A stretch of 64,000 bases of DNA. Origin: Desmodesmus armatus. Taxonomy: Eukaryota; Chlorophyta; Chlorophyceae; Sphaeropleales; Scenedesmaceae. The DNA is taken from contig VIIQ02000899.1 of the NCBI GenBank assembly GCA_007449985.2, positions 67,001-131,000 on the forward strand, read 5' to 3'. Both the position numbers and the translations under genes were made by a program. A model generated the notes under the pieces. The model had not been told where the DNA came from. It made no database searches and saw only the letters and a list, made by a program, of their open reading frames with translations. Positions 44,111-57,015 of this stretch are shown piece by piece. Positions within the stretch are counted from its first letter, which is position 1, and every line of letters begins with the position of its first letter.

Positions 44111-44852
44111 ATGAGCAGTGTTATTGAGGCTGCCCGGCGTATTCGCCAGCAGGTTGCGTGTGAGCATTTATGGTTCAAGATCTGTTTGGGACTGCACTGC
44201 ACTACAATGTATTTCCAAGAGTGTCAGCTAGGTAGGATTCAACAACATGGTGTCCCACCGACAGCCATTGCCCTCTGTCACATCGACAGCAGCATGCTGG
44301 GTGCAAGCATGCTGGTATCGGGCTCTGCTCATGCCATAAGGCAGTAACTGACAATTCCAAGTGCTGTCTTTGTCAGCAGCGCTGAGTGTTTACGGACACT
44401 GCATCCACTGAATGCGGTGTTTTGCAGCACACTGATTAGGCAGCCACCCTGCCAGGGTGGGGTATACCTTACTGTGGGTGTTGTAATATGTTTGCCAAAT
44501 CTGGCTTGCAGCTGGCTAGCATGCAAAGTGACGGCTTTGAGGTGCACAACATTTGTTTTTGAATCCATGACACCAGCTGGCGTGCAAGCGGCCTGTGATG
44601 TTGACCACATCCAGGTAGGCAGCAAGTCAGTGTTGTTCAGTGCATAGCAGCCTGCAAGAGGCTGCTGCTGAAGCACCCTCAATTTAGCGCTAAAGTAGTG
44701 TCGTGCTGAGCCAGCTGCAACCTGCATGACACTTCACTGATTGTGCGGTGCACAGTCAGTGCCAGTGCATTTGCTGCACAGAAGATGCTCTCCAGCCTGC
44801 CCCTGGTGCTCGGCTGTGGCGACACAGCTTGTTGCCCAGGTCGCTTAGGCTC
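44111..44852 (+). CDS. candidate small three-exon gene, unknown
   Basis: A phase-consistent but unproven model: 44111 to about 44154 (MSSVIEAARRIRQQV), 44511 to about 44612 (WLACKVTALRCTTFVFES, ending DVDHIQ and GTAGGC), then about 44780-44852 (KMLSSLPLVLGCGDTACCPG, stop). It would code about 74 residues. No family recognised; the last open frame (LLKNLLEDWSLRSMGFEDL, at 44850) is in another frame and could belong to a different exon. Confidence 0.22.
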
Positions 44853-46958
44853 TTGAAGAACCTGTTAGAGGATTGGTCTTTGAGATCCATGGGCTTTGAG
44901 GATTTGCGGGCCTACCAGTACTGGGAAGTTGCCAGGTTGGTTGGAAGTGCATGCTTGAGACACAGTGTGCGAGTGTGAAGTTGACATGTTGCACTGCTGA
45001 GTAGGGCTTAGGTCATTGTGAGCGAACTCTGAGATAGTGTGCCACACTGGAAGTGTGTCTCAGACACTCGGAGTTGTTGCATTGTGTCCAGCTTGGCATT
45101 GTGTCTGCATTCATCATCATCATCATTACACGTGTTTCCGGCCAGGTTCATTGTGCATGCAGCAAGCTGCAAGCAGCAAATCGGCCTTGGTGCAAGACAA
45201 GCAAGACACCACCAGGCGACCAGTGACCTAGGACACTAGAAAGCCTGTGCCAGTTACGGCCACAACGCAGGCATACAAAGGGCATAAAATCAGCAGCACT
45301 GAAAACGGGCTGCTGACGACCACCCCAAACATGCTGCATGTGTCTGCATTTACAGCATATATTGCATCTGTTGCTGTTGCTGTTGTGTACATGTGCACAC
45401 ATGGATAGCATGCTTGCATCTGCCCTGTTGCGTGTTGGGAAGGAATGCTTAGCTGCTGCATCTGGTGTGATATGACAGCAGATGCCACATGGCACCGCGC
45501 ACCCGCCTCTTAGCTGGGGCAACGAGTGCATCATCTTTCAAGTTATGTGACAGTTGCACTCGTGTGTTGTATGATTGGATTGTGTCTGGATTATACTCAT
45601 AGCAGTTGTCAAAAAAGGCCGCTGTGTTACTGCCGCAGCATCCGAGGTATGTGTGGTCACCCTCAGTGCAGGCAACAATCAGTGACTCAAGGGGCTCTGT
45701 CCTGACTCAGGGTTAGTAATGGTTTGAGGCTGTCTGGCAGGCTGTTTGCGAGCTGCCATGATGACCAGCGTCTTTGCCAAGTGTGTCGCACCTGCTTGAG
45801 CCAAAGCATCGGCTTTCAGCATCATGACTTTGCAGAGTCAGCAGCGATGTGTGGTTGTGTGCGGCACAACTGCTGCTAGCTGACCACCAGCCTAGGGCTG
45901 GCAGCCTGCCATCTGAAATATTGCCACCCATGCTGTTCTTACGTCATCAAGGGTGTGCAGTTGAGGAGCGGGATGTCTGACATCCCGCCAAAGTGCCACT
46001 GAGGTGGATGTTGCTGGCTAGTGCTGGGTGTGGACCTCGCCCAGCAGGTCATGCACCCAGTTGGTGTGTGCAGTGAGTACAGCAGCCTGCTCACAACGGT
46101 TGCAACCGTTGCAACAGTGTTGGCTGCCACCCAATAGGATCTGGCGGGAGATCAGTGCTGGTCCAAATAGAGAGCTGCTAACCTGCCTGACTAGTGCCAG
46201 CACCAGCTTCCGTACACATGATGTGCTGACATTGCCGTTGGCAGCAGAGGTTCAGTGCCAAATGGGGGGCCGGTTTGGCATGTGCTTTGTACGCTGGATG
46301 TTTGCACTGGTTGGTTACTGTGGTACATGCGTGCGCGTCAGCTTCGATCTCTGTTATAGCAAGACTGTGGGAGCCGCTCTTTGAAGGCACTGCTTGATGG
46401 CGTCACAGGGACTGAACCAGGGTTTGAGGCCCTTGCTGTACAGGGCTGCCCTGGAGGCCATGCTTGAACTTGTACTTCAAGTGACTTTGGTACATACTGT
46501 GTTCACCACGTGTTTTGACAGCAAGGGTGGTGGCCGAGGCCCGTTGGAAGAGCATCATCAGCTTATGCTGACATGCAGTTGCTGCTGACAAAGACTTGCA
46601 TAATGAAGTTGCGCATACGGCCTGACCCATCCTGTGGGTGTCAAACCCACACAAAGTACATTTGATTTTGTTCTAAAGCTTCAAGTTAGGGTCATGCAAT
46701 AATGCAGTCACTCAAAACCTGTGGTCATACTGACGTAATGGGCCTCTGCCAAAAGTTCAAATGTGCCGCGCGGCAATTACTTGGTCATTCCTTGGTTGGA
46801 TCACTCCTTACACTGCTGTACACAAGGCACCCATGATGTTGTACACAAGTCATGCAACTGCCATACCAAAAAAGTCACATCATCAAAGCTGATTGCTCAA
46901 ACCACATGAGGCACAACTCTGTCTACAGAGCACACCAGCAGCCTGTAATGCGGCACAT
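44853..46958. other. unassigned stretch
   Basis: About 2.1 kb with several short open frames on both strands and no recognisable motif. TTACA at 46808-46812 is a good polyadenylation signal for the minus-strand ELIP gene, giving it a 150-base 3' UTR. Confidence 0.35.
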
Positions 46959-49358
46959 TCAATGCAGTGACTGCAAACCCCACGCCTGCAGCGTGTTCAT
47001 GTGTAGCACAGCCTCAGGAAACAGCATGCCAGCAAAGCCCAGCATCGCCAACCGGCCGTTCCAATTCTCTGCCAAGGGGATCCAGGGCAGACCACCAAAG
47101 GTGTTGACAAAGCCCTCCTTGCGGGTATACCCCCTGCAATCAACCGGCAGCAGCACAGTTGGCTCAGCACCGTTACTCACAGTTGTAGTGTGTAGTGCAG
47201 GCTCAGCCTGAGTGGCTGGGGTATTCCCAAGCCACTGAGCCTGCTGGAAGCTCACACTTGGATGGTGCAGGCTATGATGGCAGCCAATGCACTGCAGTTG
47301 CCGTCATAGCATGCTTGCTGCATTCATGCCACTCTGCTGTTTTTGACAGCTCAATCACCCCCCCCCCCCTGCCACACTTCATGATACTGCTACCACCATA
47401 TGCAACCTGCTGCCAGGCAGCAACTGCTTTCAAGATAATCTGCAGATCTGTACAGCTGTGCATTGCAGCCCGCTGTTGAGACAAAGGCACCAACCTGAGC
47501 ACAGGGACGGTGGTAGCAGCACCAATGGCCAGCACAACACCGATCACACGCAAAGGGTGGTCTGCTACCTGCTGCCACAAGTTGTGCTTGGTGGATGCCT
47601 CCTCAATTAGACCTGCAGGAACATGCAAAGTAGCGTAAGCCTACATGCTGCACGTAAGCTTCCAATGCAATATGCTTATGCGCAAAGGAGTACCCCACGG
47701 AATAGCCTATGACAGCAGGGGCCCCCTGGGGTAGTGGTTTCTGTTGCACTGCTGCTTGGTTGACGGCTGCGCTTGTCTTCATGCTTAAAAATGCCAAAAA
47801 ATGTAGAACAGTGGCATCCATTGAAGCATACAATTTCCAAAAAAGGCATACATGCTGCTTGCGCAGCCACCTGGTACTCACCCAATACAACGCCAATCAT
47901 AGCCAGCCTGTGCCACAGCAGCAGCAACAGCAGCAGCACACCAGCAGCAGCAGCAGCACTTCAAGCAGTGCACATCTCACTCGCACACCGTCCTGACGAG
48001 ATGTTAGGATGCCACACAGCCCGACCACCACCACCACCACCACCACAGGACAAGGGTGGGTTCTGGCAGATGTGCTGCTGCCACAGCGGCTACAGTTTGA
48101 AATGGCGTTGATCCAGGCCCAGCATTAATTCAAATTAGATTGCGTCTGGAGTAGCAGGCCTAGGTCAACGCTCAGACACCCACCTGCCGTTGGCTGTCTC
48201 AGCAATGGGTCCATCAAAGGCCTGGAGCTGTGAGAAGTCTGTGGCAGCTGCAGGGCAATAAAAGACAGCAGGGCAGGCACTGCTGAGCAACCACAGGATC
48301 TGCAACAGCAGCGTAAGGTGATGCATTGGTTGCATCGAGGCACATGCACCACCACTGCAGGAGTAGGGGGTCCGTAAGTTGCCGCTGCCTTAGGCAGCTG
48401 GCATGCAGCTTTGTTTCTTCTGAGAGACCTTTCGTCTGACTTTTGATGAAAACTTTGCTCAGCACACTGCTGTGGCTGGGCTACAAGCTGCTGTTAGATC
48501 CAGGCAGTCAACACCCACCAGTTCCCAGGTCAGCCCTCATCTCTGCTGTCTGTGCACTGATGTCACCCGGCTTCTTGAATACACCTGCGGCATCAGAAGC
48601 AAAACATCAAGCTAGCTGGCCATCTTCATGTCAGCCACTAGCTTCGCGGCTGAAAGAAGCAGCAGGGAATGCTGATAGTCTGCATGCATTTCGCCCATCC
48701 TCCATTGTCTTGAGGGAAGCTTGACGAGCCCTGGTTTGCATGAATGACGTGCCCCAAGCAAGTGCCACACTCGCATGTGGCAGGTGCAACTCACTACTTG
48801 CGCGCTAATATGAACGGCAGCAGCAAGAGCAGCTTGGTGGCATGCAGCACATATGCAAGCAGCTGGCAGCCTGCCAGGCTCCTGTACCAGCCATGACCAA
48901 AGCCAAGCGCAAGTAGGCGCCAACCCACCTGCTCCAGCTGCTCAGGCGACAGTGGGGTGTCTGTCTTGCTCTTCTGCTGCTGCTCCAAAGGACTGCTGCC
49001 TTGCTGGTTTTCCCTGTCGAACGCAGCAGATACAGCAACAGCCGTCACATGGCGATGCTTGCTTTGAGCTGGTGTTCCGCAGGTCAGGGGTCTGCACTGC
49101 GTTGCTTCCATGGACACACATGCACTGCACATGCGTGCACACATTCTGGTGTGGTGCAAGTTGCTGAGTCAGCACTGCTGCAGGTCAAAAATGCAGGTGT
49201 ATGTGTGGTCTCAATCTTTGGCATGCAGGCTGCACTGGTATGCATCCCACCCACCTGAAGCGCCTTATCACCATTCTGCCAGCAGGGACTGCACATCGGC
49301 TGGGCGCAAAGTTGGCAGGACGCCGGCCCTGGACTGCATGCTGCTGTGAAACCAACAT
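46959..49358 (-). CDS. early light-induced (ELIP-type) chlorophyll-binding-like protein
   Basis: ELIPs are three-helix relatives of light-harvesting proteins in the thylakoid membrane that bind pigments under light stress. Six exons give an exact 209-residue frame: 49358-49255, 49091-48929, 48227-48184, 47907-47882, 47612-47495 and 47133-46959 (phases 2,0,2,1,2). The N-terminus is a chloroplast transit peptide (basic, Ser/Ala/Gln-rich, no acidic residue in MLVSQQHAVQGRRPANF). Helix 1 has the chlorophyll-binding motif ETANGRLAMIG, split by an intron after NG and continued on a 26-base micro-exon. Helix 2 is LRVIGVVLAIGAATTVPVL. After GYTRKEGF comes helix 3 with ENWNGRLAMLGFAGM, again E-x-x-N-G-R. 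This pattern of two E/R motifs around a variable helix is diagnostic. The first exon's join is the only uncertain one. A related gene lies at the end of the window. Confidence 0.85.
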
Positions 49359-50407
49359 CTTGACACGTCAAGGCGATACAGAAAACGAAGTTTGAACAAC
49401 GTCCTGGCACTTGCGGAACTGGAAACTTATCAAGCGTCCACTTGCACTGCCTGCACTGCCTGCGCCATGTGACGTATGACTGTTTAGCTGCGAGACGATG
49501 ACGTCACATGACATGTGAGCGTTGTGCATTACAAGCTCATCCAAGCAGACAGCATGAAAAGATACGCCTTTGGGACGCATTGATCAATTGCGCTAGTCGA
49601 CTCTCTCTCTGACGACCCCCCGTAGCGGAACGTACACGTCCTGCCCATCCCCCCATTGGCATGAACATATGCGCACTCAGCCCTGGATGGCTCTGGCAAT
49701 AAGACGACCAAAGCTCAACGAAAACCGCCGCAACAGGTGTTACATTTGGGGCCATGATCAGCAGGGCGACAGCAGCACTGGCTGCAGGAGGTTTGCCCAT
49801 GAGATACTGACAGCTGTGCCTCAACAGCTGTGCGCAGCGAGCCTCCAACCAGACAAGGGCCCAAACCCGGAAAGATTTGGATACAATATGTCAAATGTGA
49901 GGGCTGCCTGGAAACAACCATAAACAAGGCGCACTGTTGGATGCCTATTGTCATCCGCATCGCAACCATACAAACCCTCATCTCAGCTTTCATCTCTAGA
50001 AGCACAGACCAACTCAACTCAGATCTGCTGGTGAGCAAAGCAGCTGCTCAACAAGCAGCACCTTTGAAGAGACCAAGCCCACAAACAGCACAACGCCCAC
50101 CATAACCAGCTGGTAGTGCAATTCTTGCTCAACTGCTACTTGGATCGCACTGGCGATGCCTAAAGCAGCACAACAGTTCATGCGCCAACAATGTCAAATG
50201 CCTGAGGATGCCTGACAGAAGTGCAGCACCCAGCAATTCTTGCACCGCTGTGCAACACCCAAAAGTAAGCCACTGAGTATGCAGAGGCTGCTCAAGGATA
50301 CAGGTCAACACTACAGCTTCACTGGCCAACCAACACTGGCTGTAAAAAATCACTGGCCGTGTGGCTTGGCAGCGACACGGGAAGTCCTGCTATAGCATTT
50401 GGCATGT
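49359..50407. other. ELIP promoter and OLA1 3' UTR
   Basis: Head-to-tail spacer between two minus-strand genes. TTACA (minus-strand TGTAA) at 49740-49744 could end the OLA1 transcript. The 150 bases upstream of the ELIP start carry two ACGT-core sites. No coding sequence supported. Confidence 0.45.
49499..49506. promoter_or_regulatory. TGACGTCA (bZIP/CRE-type) palindrome upstream of ELIP
   Basis: Perfect TGACGTCA, about 140 bases before the ELIP start codon; another ACGT core (GTGACGTATG) lies near 49475. In land plants the bZIP factor HY5 binds ACGT-core elements and drives ELIP genes. Whether an algal bZIP acts here is inference. Confidence 0.4.
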
Positions 50408-53400
50408 TCACTTCTTCTTGGTTGTCACATTGAACTGGAAGTGTATGATGTCCCCATCCTCCACCATGTATGACTTGCCCTCCTGCCTGTACCGCCCAGC
50501 TGCCTTGACCTCAGCCATACCCTTGCTGGTTGTCAACCTACAGCAGCAGCGACAGTAGCAGCAGCGGCAACGCATAGTCAGGGTGACGCTGGGATGATTA
50601 CTTGCCTGACCTTATGCCCTGCCAAGTTGTGCTGCGAGCCGGTCAGGTTGTCGGCCATGCCATAAGACCACACACACGTGTTGCAAGGGGGGTGCGTACA
50701 TAGCCTGCAGTTTGGAGATCCACTTCCCTCATAGATACACTCAGCCCTGCCGCCACACAGTACATACGTGCCGCACCCAGCCCACTCCTGACATCCCTGC
50801 TATGCCAGACCGGAATCAGCACTGGTTTGCAGATGTGAATGTGCTGGGCAACTTTCCCACCAGTGGTGCCTTCCCCGCTGCAGCCCTGGTCCCTCACCGC
50901 TTGAAGTCATCGAATGACACCACCTCTGCCTTGATGAAGCCGCGCTCAAAGTCCGTATGAATGACACCAGCAGCCTGAGGGGCCAGTGTGCCCTGCAGGA
51001 TGGTCCAGCACCGCACCTGGACAGGCATGCAAGCAGCACCACAAGCAAAAACACAACTCAGTAACAATTACATGAAATTCGTTTTTAGGCGCAGGAGGGG
51101 GCGGACCCCGACCCTTCTTGAACCCTTCTTGCAGCACGGCCTTGACAATTGACAAGCAGCACACCAGTGTTGCAGCCGAGTGCGCCTGCACTTGGATGTC
51201 AAGGCAAGCCGTCCATCCACAATCGCGACAACACACCACCTGCATCAATCCTGTCGCCTGACTGCATGTTCCCCATGCTCCCACCAAACAACTTGCTGAC
51301 TTGCATGCATACAGCGCTACACACCCTCACCTCTGTCTCTCCCGCTGTGAAGTAGTAGATGAGGTTGAGCTCCTTGTATCCCGTCACAATCATCTTGGGC
51401 ATTGCACTCACACACTTGGTCTCTTCAAGGTACGCCTGCACAACAACGTGTACATGAGCTTCACGTGAGTCACGCAGTGAGCCCCCTAGGGCATTGAAGT
51501 GCATATGATACCACACCTCTCAACACAGCAAACTTCCCTACTACTGCAAACACCGCACCGGAATGTCGCACTCGTCATGTTGAAGTTTCGAACTGCAGAC
51601 GTCCTCCACACAGCCAAACTGGCAACTGCCCAGTGGAGCCATTGCCCCAATCAGGAGCAGTCACGCACCTGCTTTGCTGCTGCGTTGTCCCTCAGCTCCC
51701 ACAGCTTGGCCTCCCACTCCACACTGAAGGGGATCATCACGCCACCTCCGTGCTCCTGCACCCACTGGTGGATCTTGGGCAGCCACTTGTTCTTCTTGCG
51801 TATGAAGTCAGTGGCGCTCATGTTCACGAGGTAGATCACTGGCTTGCTGGTCAACAGGTTGGGCATCTTCTCCATGATCAACTCCACCTGCAACAGCAGC
51901 AGCAGCAGAACACCAGGGTTTTGAATTGATACTCTGCCTGGACATGCGATCGCCTGCCGTCCACTGCTCCTCATCGCCAGAGACGCCTGCAACTCTCCAG
52001 CTGCATTCCCATATTCAAACCTATACAATGTGTCATCCCCTGGCCTCCCAACAAGGCATGTCTTCAAAGGTGCCCTGTATGTCTGTCATAGCTCACCTCC
52101 TTTGCTGTCCATTCTGCATCCCGCACTGGCTTGTTGCCCTGCAGCAGCTCCTTCACCTGCAGAACAGGGAAGGTCATTCAACAGTAACAATGACGCATAC
52201 AATCAAACAGGCAAGACTCAAGAGCAGGCGCTGACAAAACCTTGGCCTACTAGAAGCAGGTATCAGCAGCACTACCAACCAACAAAGCCCTCGGGGCTAC
52301 AAGCAACCTGGCCTGTCGATGCGCGCAGTGGTTGTATCCATCTGCATGAACAGACAACGATGGACAGCTGCAACCTGCGCCCACATAGACGGGGCCATCC
52401 CCTCACCTTCTCAAAGGTGCTGTAGAAGTGGATTGGCAGCTTCATGTTTGGTGTCTTCTTTACATCCTTGACCGCATCCTGCTCAGCACGCCCCACATAG
52501 TCAAGGTCCTTCTTGCACAGCTCAATCTGGTTCCGACAGGAAGAGAGCAGTAGCAGCAGAAGTACACGCAGTTGCAGCAAAAATCCAGACAGTTGATGAA
52601 TGGCATGTACAGCTGTAAACAACATTTAGGCTCTAGAGCGTCTCAGCACAGAAATCTCGCCATGCGTTCAAAAAACGAACAGCAGCAGCCATGAACAGGC
52701 AACACCATGGCTGGCAGCACCCCTCCTTCAACCACAGCACGCATGTCGCAGCTCTTGTCCCTCCCTCCCATGCCCCACTGCTGGTGCTGCTCCCTGCTGC
52801 TGCCAACCCTCGTGTGGGCAGATTGCACTCTCGAGGTGTCTTCACCATCGCGCAAGCTGCTCAGCCAGCCCTCTCACCTGTATGGTGTCCAGGTCCCGTA
52901 CTGGGTCCACGCTGTCGTCCACATGCACCACCTCATCATTGTCAAAGGCACGCACCTGGCGGCAGTAGCAGCAACACACAACAGCACCAAGTTGACAGTC
53001 ACAGACAGTGACAGACAACAGCCACAGCATGCAACAACAGCAGCAAACCAAAACAACCTGGTCCCACCATTGAGTCAGGAGTTGGGGCACAGCGCCATAT
53101 CAGTGGTGTATATATCTACCCATATTCAAACTGCCCTGCATCAGCTCAGCATGTCGAGGAGACTCCTGTATGCCATTGAGCCTGTAGCTATAACAACACA
53201 CCCGCCGCCCAGTGAGGAGGAGTCCAGCACTGCACAGCCCTGCTCACCACGTGGAAGATGCCATCCACCGCTGCGATGTGTGACAGGAAGGCGTTGCCCA
53301 GCCCAGCTCCCTCGGACGCGCCTCGCACCAGCCCAGCAATGTCTGTGATCTGGAGGTAGGCAGGGTACCTGCACAGCCGCACCAACAACACAGCAAGCTG

Positions 53401-54795
53401 TTATGGCTCATACCTCACCACTGCTGGAGCACTGCTGCCATGGTGCTGCAGTCACAAATCATCGGTCTGCTGCTGGTGTGTAGTGTGACTCAGCGTAACA
53501 TCTGCTGCCTGCTGCCCACAGAGTCCATAGCAGGACCTGTTTATGTCGCGTGCTGCGGCCGTCCACCATCAGGACTGGCTGGCTTCATATACTTCTTCCA
53601 AACACTGCGCTGATGCATGCTCACTTTGAGGGTGGCTGCCACATGTCACACAGAAAGTCATAGCGCTCATCAGGCACAGCACAGCGGGACTCATTGGGGT
53701 CAATGGTGCCTGCAGGCAGCACATGACAGGGGCAGCATCACAAAGTCAGCACGCTGGACAAACATCAGCGCCATAGACATATGCTGCAAGTGAGGAGGAG
53801 AGCCTGACCATGACGCAGGGTCAAGGTCTGAACGCATGCCATCCCTGCGACTGGTACAGGCGCTGCCAGGCTGGTATCTGGGCCATTTTGTTTGCTTGCA
53901 AAGGGTGGCTTCTGCAGCAGCTGCTGGCACAGCAGGTTGTGCTTGCGGCACCAATTGCCTATGCAACGGCTGCAGTAGGTCTGTGCAGCTGCTGCAGTGT
54001 GACAGCTGAGTTGCTGGCTGATGCAGGACAGGCTTTGCTGGGAGGCGTGCTGGCGTCTGGCCTGCACGGAAGGATTGCGCTGCACCAAATGCCAGCTCGT
54101 GTGCATGGCCAGGCTCACAAGGCATGATATGTGGTGTCTGCCCACTGCTTTGCTGCATTTCTGCTGAATCTCAAGCTCTGTACAGCAGCTGCATGTGCTT
54201 GTGCTGACATGAACCAGCGAGTACTGATCCATAGCAGCTGCTGGTGGCAGCCGTGCCGGCTTGCACTTACAGAAAGGATAGTTCTCCGCTGCAATACTCT
54301 GCGTACATTACACCATACAGTACACATGACAACGAAGAGTCGGATTTAGTCCATGAGATCAGATGCACAGCAAGCAGCACATGACTGGGAGACAGCCTGT
54401 GTCAGTTGCACGGCAGCTGCAACAACTGCTGTCGTCAGCAAAGGTAGTGAGACGACATGTGGGTTCTGCCCCGTACCTGCTCAGTAAGAAGATTGAATAG
54501 GCTGGATTTGCCGACTGGCAGATTGCATGGCAGCAGCAAGAACAGCAGCAGCAGGGAGGGTGTCACAGAAGGAGTACTCACTAGTGGGAGGTGAAGCCCT
54601 GTCCGGCTGCGCAGGCTGTCTGCTGGCGTGCACACCAAACTTTATACGATGACAGACATTCAAAAGGATTAGCCGAGGAGCCTAGGCCAGAAACATACCG
54701 TTTGGCAGTCCTACAATCCCCATCTTCAAATTATTCTTCACCCTGCCAAAGCGGGCCGCGCCTTTGGGGGCCTCATCTACCTTCTTAGGGGGCAT
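50408..54795 (-). CDS. OLA1: Obg-like ATPase 1 (YchF/OLA1 family)
   Basis: OLA1/YchF is a conserved TRAFAC ATPase that binds ribosomes and takes part in translation and stress control. Twelve exons close a 399-residue frame, the normal length: 54795-54699, 54514-54477, 54298-54271, 53709-53625, 53368-53248, 52955-52878, 52526-52407, 52156-52097, 51887-51669, 51435-51331, 51016-50898, 50537-50408. The start [17 protein letters not shown] is typical. The P-loop is GLPNVGKSS, followed by [16 protein letters not shown]; switch 2 is [27 protein letters not shown] stands at the nucleotide-base site that in this family prefers ATP. The coiled-coil part is next, and the C-terminus is the TGS domain ([34 protein letters not shown]), ending in KKK. 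Exon 3 is a 28-base micro-exon. This is the most secure gene in the window. Confidence 0.95.
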
Positions 54796-57015
54796 AGTAT
54801 ATGGGTGAGTATGATGAATCAGTGCAGGGCCAGATCGACGACACCACCAGCAGAGCTGCTCTGTAAGACGGCTGAGCAGTCGCCACCAAATTCAGTTTGA
54901 TAGGGATAGCCAGGTCCAAAACATGACTGTCAGCCTGCTATCCCTAGTAAGTCGTGGACGGTGCACTTTGACCAGGAGTCAAACAACGGTCACAGTGTCG
55001 CATTCCCAGCTCTTAACAGACGGTTCGCCCCACACGATACACATCAGAGGACAAACATTCTAACCGGACTAAATGCTCCGTCCACAAATGTCAGTGTGCC
55101 ATTATGGTGAGGTGATCTCCTGAGATCATGTGCGCAATGTGTGTGATATGTCCATCCACGAGTCACATCGGCAACATGTGCCAAAGTACGATCGACCCAG
55201 TTGGAAGCCAACTCAGTGGCGCTAGTGGGCCCCTAATTCGCCGTGTGACTCTGGCGTCGACACACAGACCTGCTGCCAGTGGAACTTGCATGTGCTGTGC
55301 TGTGCTGTGCAGGCGCTGACAGCATCTCTGCAAGCCCCTTCAACCGGCTTCGAGGGACGGTGACCACAGCAGCGCCTCAGGCTTGAGGCCTCAAAGAGCT
55401 GGGCAACTGCTGCCAACCCATGTGTGGCCAACAGCTGCAACTTGTTGAACAAGGTGTTGTTGCTGGCATCATTGGCTGTGCCCTAAGCAGTGATGGCAGT
55501 GATGACAGTGATGTGGGCTTCTAAGCTTAGGATCTCTACTGTTGCGGGCAATTTGCTGTGTCCTGAGCCTGACCTGTTCAGTGAGGGCTCTGGAGGGTAC
55601 AAGGGTGTCTGCCATCCCTACTTGCTCTCAGCTGTGATGAGGCCGCCTGCGGCAGCGGCAGCACCAGGTTGGCATGTCCCGTGCATCATCATGGCTTGGC
55701 TATGTGCAGCTGCATGATTGTGCTGCTGCAGTGTTTTTTTGTTTGGCTGCAGTGTCTTTTGCATGATTTTGCTGTGGCCAGGTTTTCAGAGCCACAGTGT
55801 GGATACCACATGGCTTATGCTGCATGTCTCCGAGAACAACACTCTGTGTGCTTGCAGCAGTACCACTCTGTGCGGTTTTGTGTTGAACACTGGTGGCAGT
55901 ACCAATGTGTGCTGAGCAGCTGGAGTTTGTTGCTTGCAGTGCTCTGTTTTGATGCATTATGAGTGGTGTTACATGCACATGCAGCCCATATGTAGCTTTG
56001 CTCCTGTGCCACCCCATGCTCCATCATATGTCATTCACAGCGTGGCCTCCTGTGCAGCAGCTGGTATATGAAGCCCTTTTGCTGCAGGGCTGCTCATTAC
56101 TCGTGGCGCTTCCTGTTGTTTCAACCTGCTGGCAGCTGGTATGCTGCGGGCTATGCTGGCATCACTCTGTCCCTTATGCATGGGTGGCTGCCCTGTGGTT
56201 GCTTCTTCCATGGGGTGAGTGGCCAAGCCATTTCCACGCCTTGATGCACTGCCAGTATGGCTGTACATGCACAGTGTGCTTGTGAGGTTCTGTAATGGTC
56301 TGCAGTCATGTTGAGGCATTGTGCAGGTTGGGTTTCCACTGACATAGTGACCATCCTTGCGTGAGTTGTGCATACCCACTGCCACATAGGTGACAGGTCG
56401 TGGGTCGTGTGGTCGTGGCGAACTTGTGTCGCAACATTGATGTCTGGCACAGCGGCCATTCCTACAAAATATGCCCATGCAGACCCTTCCCCGGTAGCAC
56501 TGCCAGTGTTGGCTGTTGTGTGTTTTTTCTCTGACATGTTTCGCGGTTGCCTGTAGGCTATGCAATGTGTTGGCCTCTGCCAGCTGTCCAAGGCATGTCA
56601 TTCTTGCTTATATATCGTCTTTTTTTCATGCTGACCTGCAAAGCTGTATTCGAATTTGTTCTTTGTGCAGTCAGAAGCAATCCTGAAACAAGCAGTACAG
56701 ATCAATGTCGTTCCAGGCGAGGCCGCGAGCATGCGAGTACGGCCAGCAAGTCGCTCTGGTTGCTCCAAGAATAAAGCAAATGGGCATTTCTAATTACAAC
56801 TCAGCAGCAAGGATGACACTGTTCGTTCGTACCAGGTTTAGCAGCCTGAACCCTCTGGCGGATACTGTCTTGTGGATAAAACACCGGCACAATTTGCCAG
56901 AGAAATACAATCAATACCAAATTCCTTCTCACAACGTGTCAGTACGACTTCTCATCCCAACCCTTTGCGCTTACGAGTGCAATCAGATCTTGCGTGTTCC
57001 GGCTATAGGAGGCGC
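54796..57015. other. spacer, divergent OLA1 and F-box/LRR genes
   Basis: About 2.2 kb. An inverted repeat TAGGGATAGC / GCTATCCCTA lies at 54901-54910 and 54937-54946, in the OLA1 upstream region. From about 55840 to 56170 the sequence resembles 60400-60840 (a dispersed repeat). No coding sequence supported. Confidence 0.4.
55840..56170 (+). repeat. dispersed repeat, copy 1
   Basis: Shares scattered blocks in the same order with 60400-60840, for example GCAGCCCATATGTAGCTTTG / GCAGCCCCTTTGAGGCTTTG and CAGCCTCCTCTGCACCAGC / TGGCCTCCTGTGCAGCAGC. Diverged, no ends recognised. Confidence 0.55.
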
